Position numbers and translations under genes: made by a program
Shown here: piece after piece, positions 6,679 through 7,637 of the stretch
Layout: every line of letters starts with the position of its first letter
Position numbering within the stretch: the first letter of the stretch is position 1
DNA from: Epsilonproteobacteria bacterium 4484_65
GTDB taxonomy: Bacteria > Campylobacterota > Campylobacteria > Campylobacterales > Sulfurovaceae
DNA length: 7,637 nt
Direction: 5' to 3'
Assembly (NCBI GenBank): GCA_002085305.1
Contig: NATJ01000060.1
Coordinates: 1 to 7,637 of the forward strand
The notes under the pieces: generated by a model
What the model was told of the DNA's origin: nothing
Databases searched by the model: none
What the model saw: the letters and a program-made list of their open reading frames with translations, nothing else

Positions 6679-7635
6679 TTAAAACAAATATCCAAACCTA
6701 ACAACAAATCGTTTTTTCTCTAACGGTTGATACTCTTTTACATTTTTATGAAGTAAAAATGACATACCGACATCCAAGTGTATTTTAGGTTTACCAAACG
6801 GTAAAAAGTGAACTTGGGGTGTCACATACCCAACTGTACCGCTGAATGCTTTAAATGGCAACATTTGACGCAACATTGGGTTTGTATCCTGTCCCATATC
6901 TGTTTTGGAATTGTATTTTCCATTATACTCAAGTCCTACATTAAACTTTTCAGTCAGCGCATGCATATACCCTATGTCATAACTTAGCTCATTTCCAAAG
7001 TCATAATCATGTTCTGCTTTAGGTCTATAGGTAAACATGGTACTGGCATCCACTCTTCCGCTGCCAAACAGTTTTGATATCCCTGCTCCCAGCTTATATT
7101 CTGCCTTGCCTGTTCCCATTTGTGTAGGCATAGGTGTATTTTCATTCATTGCAAATGGTGGTGCTTTTTTAAATCTATCATCTGTAGAACCGGTAGGAAG
7201 CTTAATACCAAATTTCAAAGCAGTCTGATAACCATCCTCTTTCATATCAGTTAACTTATATCTTCCCATTACAAGTATGTCACCTATACCACTGTTATCT
7301 ATGGCTACATCGTTTGGACCAAGTTTTGCTGTAGCTTCTATACTTTTATGCGGCACCACCAAAGCAATATTGAGATCATCAGATACTCCATAAGCCAAAA
7401 TCAACATATTGATATTTGCCGTAGCATCCAACTGTTCTTTGTTCGGCACTTCACTTGAACCGTCAAACATACTATTGCGGTCAAAGTGCATATATCTATA
7501 GAACATCTTTGTCTTGCCTTCCGGGAGAAGCATTCCTCCAGCCTTAGAGTTAATACCCGGTATTACATCTGCACTAAGATTGGTATATCCCAAAATCAAT
7601 CCTAGAGAGAGTGCTGTTATTTTGTTTTTTATCAT
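6679..7635 (-). CDS. outer-membrane beta-barrel protein, MetA-pathway-like 'transporter' family
   Basis: A 318-residue protein with a Sec signal peptide (basic MIKNK start, hydrophobic residues 8-17, likely cleavage after Leu-Ser-Ala22) and alternating beta-strand sequence rich in aromatic and glycine residues. It ends in RFVVRFGYLF, with the terminal Phe favoured by the BAM insertion machinery. The strings NSGIGDILVMGRYKL (114-128) and KFGIKLPTGSTD (141-152) resemble the family annotated as 'transporter' or phenol-degradation MetA-like outer-membrane proteins, whose substrates are mostly unknown. The start codon at 7635-7633 is two bases from the window edge, so its ribosome-binding site and promoter are not visible and a further-upstream start cannot be fully excluded; the signal peptide makes this start good. 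It is convergent with the rrf2 pseudogene and in the same direction as the nor genes. No direct link to NO metabolism can be shown. Confidence 0.75.
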   Translation of the reverse strand: MIKNKITALSLGLILGYTNLSADVIPGINSKAGGMLLPEGKTKMFYRYMHFDRNSMFDGSSEVPNKEQLDATANINMLILAYGVSDDLNIALVVPHKSIEATAKLGPNDVAIDNSGIGDILVMGRYKLTDMKEDGYQTALKFGIKLPTGSTDDRFKKAPPFAMNENTPMPTQMGTGKAEYKLGAGISKLFGSGRVDASTMFTYRPKAEHDYDFGNELSYDIGYMHALTEKFNVGLEYNGKYNSKTDMGQDTNPMLRQMLPFKAFSGTVGYVTPQVHFLPFGKPKIHLDVGMSFLLHKNVKEYQPLEKKRFVVRFGYLF

Positions 7636-7637
7636 TT

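Noticed and set aside
7037..7228. 63-codon plus-strand open frame inside the barrel-protein gene
   Set aside because: Antisense to a coherent signal-peptide and beta-barrel protein, with no supporting signals.

Overview
This AT-rich window looks chromosomal and most likely comes from a chemolithotrophic member of the Campylobacterota, a Sulfurovum- or Sulfurimonas-like organism. That placement rests on base composition and the general look of the proteins; no marker gene is present to prove it. The central content is a complete cytochrome c-dependent nitric oxide reductase (cNOR) operon on the minus strand. It reads norC (6126-5680), norB (5670-4303), norD (4282-2480), norQ (2468-1677), norE (1684-1085), norF (1037-768). 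Genes are spaced by 9-20 nt or overlap, so one transcript is likely. NorC carries a CxxCH haem c site and NorB keeps every haem and FeB ligand. NorQ (MoxR-type AAA+ ATPase) and NorD (VWA/MIDAS protein) are the usual pair needed to activate NorCB. NorE and NorF are small accessory membrane proteins related to oxidase subunits III and IV.

Divergent from norC, at 6262-6628, is an Rrf2-family regulator gene of the iron-sulfur, NO/redox-sensing kind. It is broken: the N-terminal helix-turn-helix half and the C-terminal cysteine-bearing half are both recognisable but lie in different frames, and the segment carrying the recognition helix is missing. The 135-nt space between this pseudogene and norC holds two copies of a 31-nt element (28 of 31 bases identical, 45 nt apart) and a nearly symmetrical TATAAT box. 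This is the obvious candidate operator/promoter of the nor operon. Together they suggest a nor operon that has lost its cognate local repressor, or an assembly error at that point.

Left of the operon, on the plus strand, is a 116-aa NifU C-terminal-domain (Nfu-type) iron-sulfur carrier (365-715). It is preceded by a perfect 10-bp dyad whose GACT-N5-AGTC core matches the core of the classical IscR operator. Divergent from it, the first 37 codons of an unidentified cysteine-rich protein run off the left edge (111-1). On the right, a minus-strand outer-membrane beta-barrel protein of the MetA-like 'transporter' family (7635-6679) has its start codon two bases inside the window edge.

Hairpins separate both convergent gene pairs (nfu/norF at 723-748; rrf2/barrel protein at 6646-6668), and the two stems share the same 7-bp word. 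No tRNA, rRNA, CRISPR array or insertion sequence was seen. The system is a known one; the less ordinary parts are the disrupted regulator, the paired operator repeats, the IscR-like site before nfu, and an 18-codon open frame between norE and norF.
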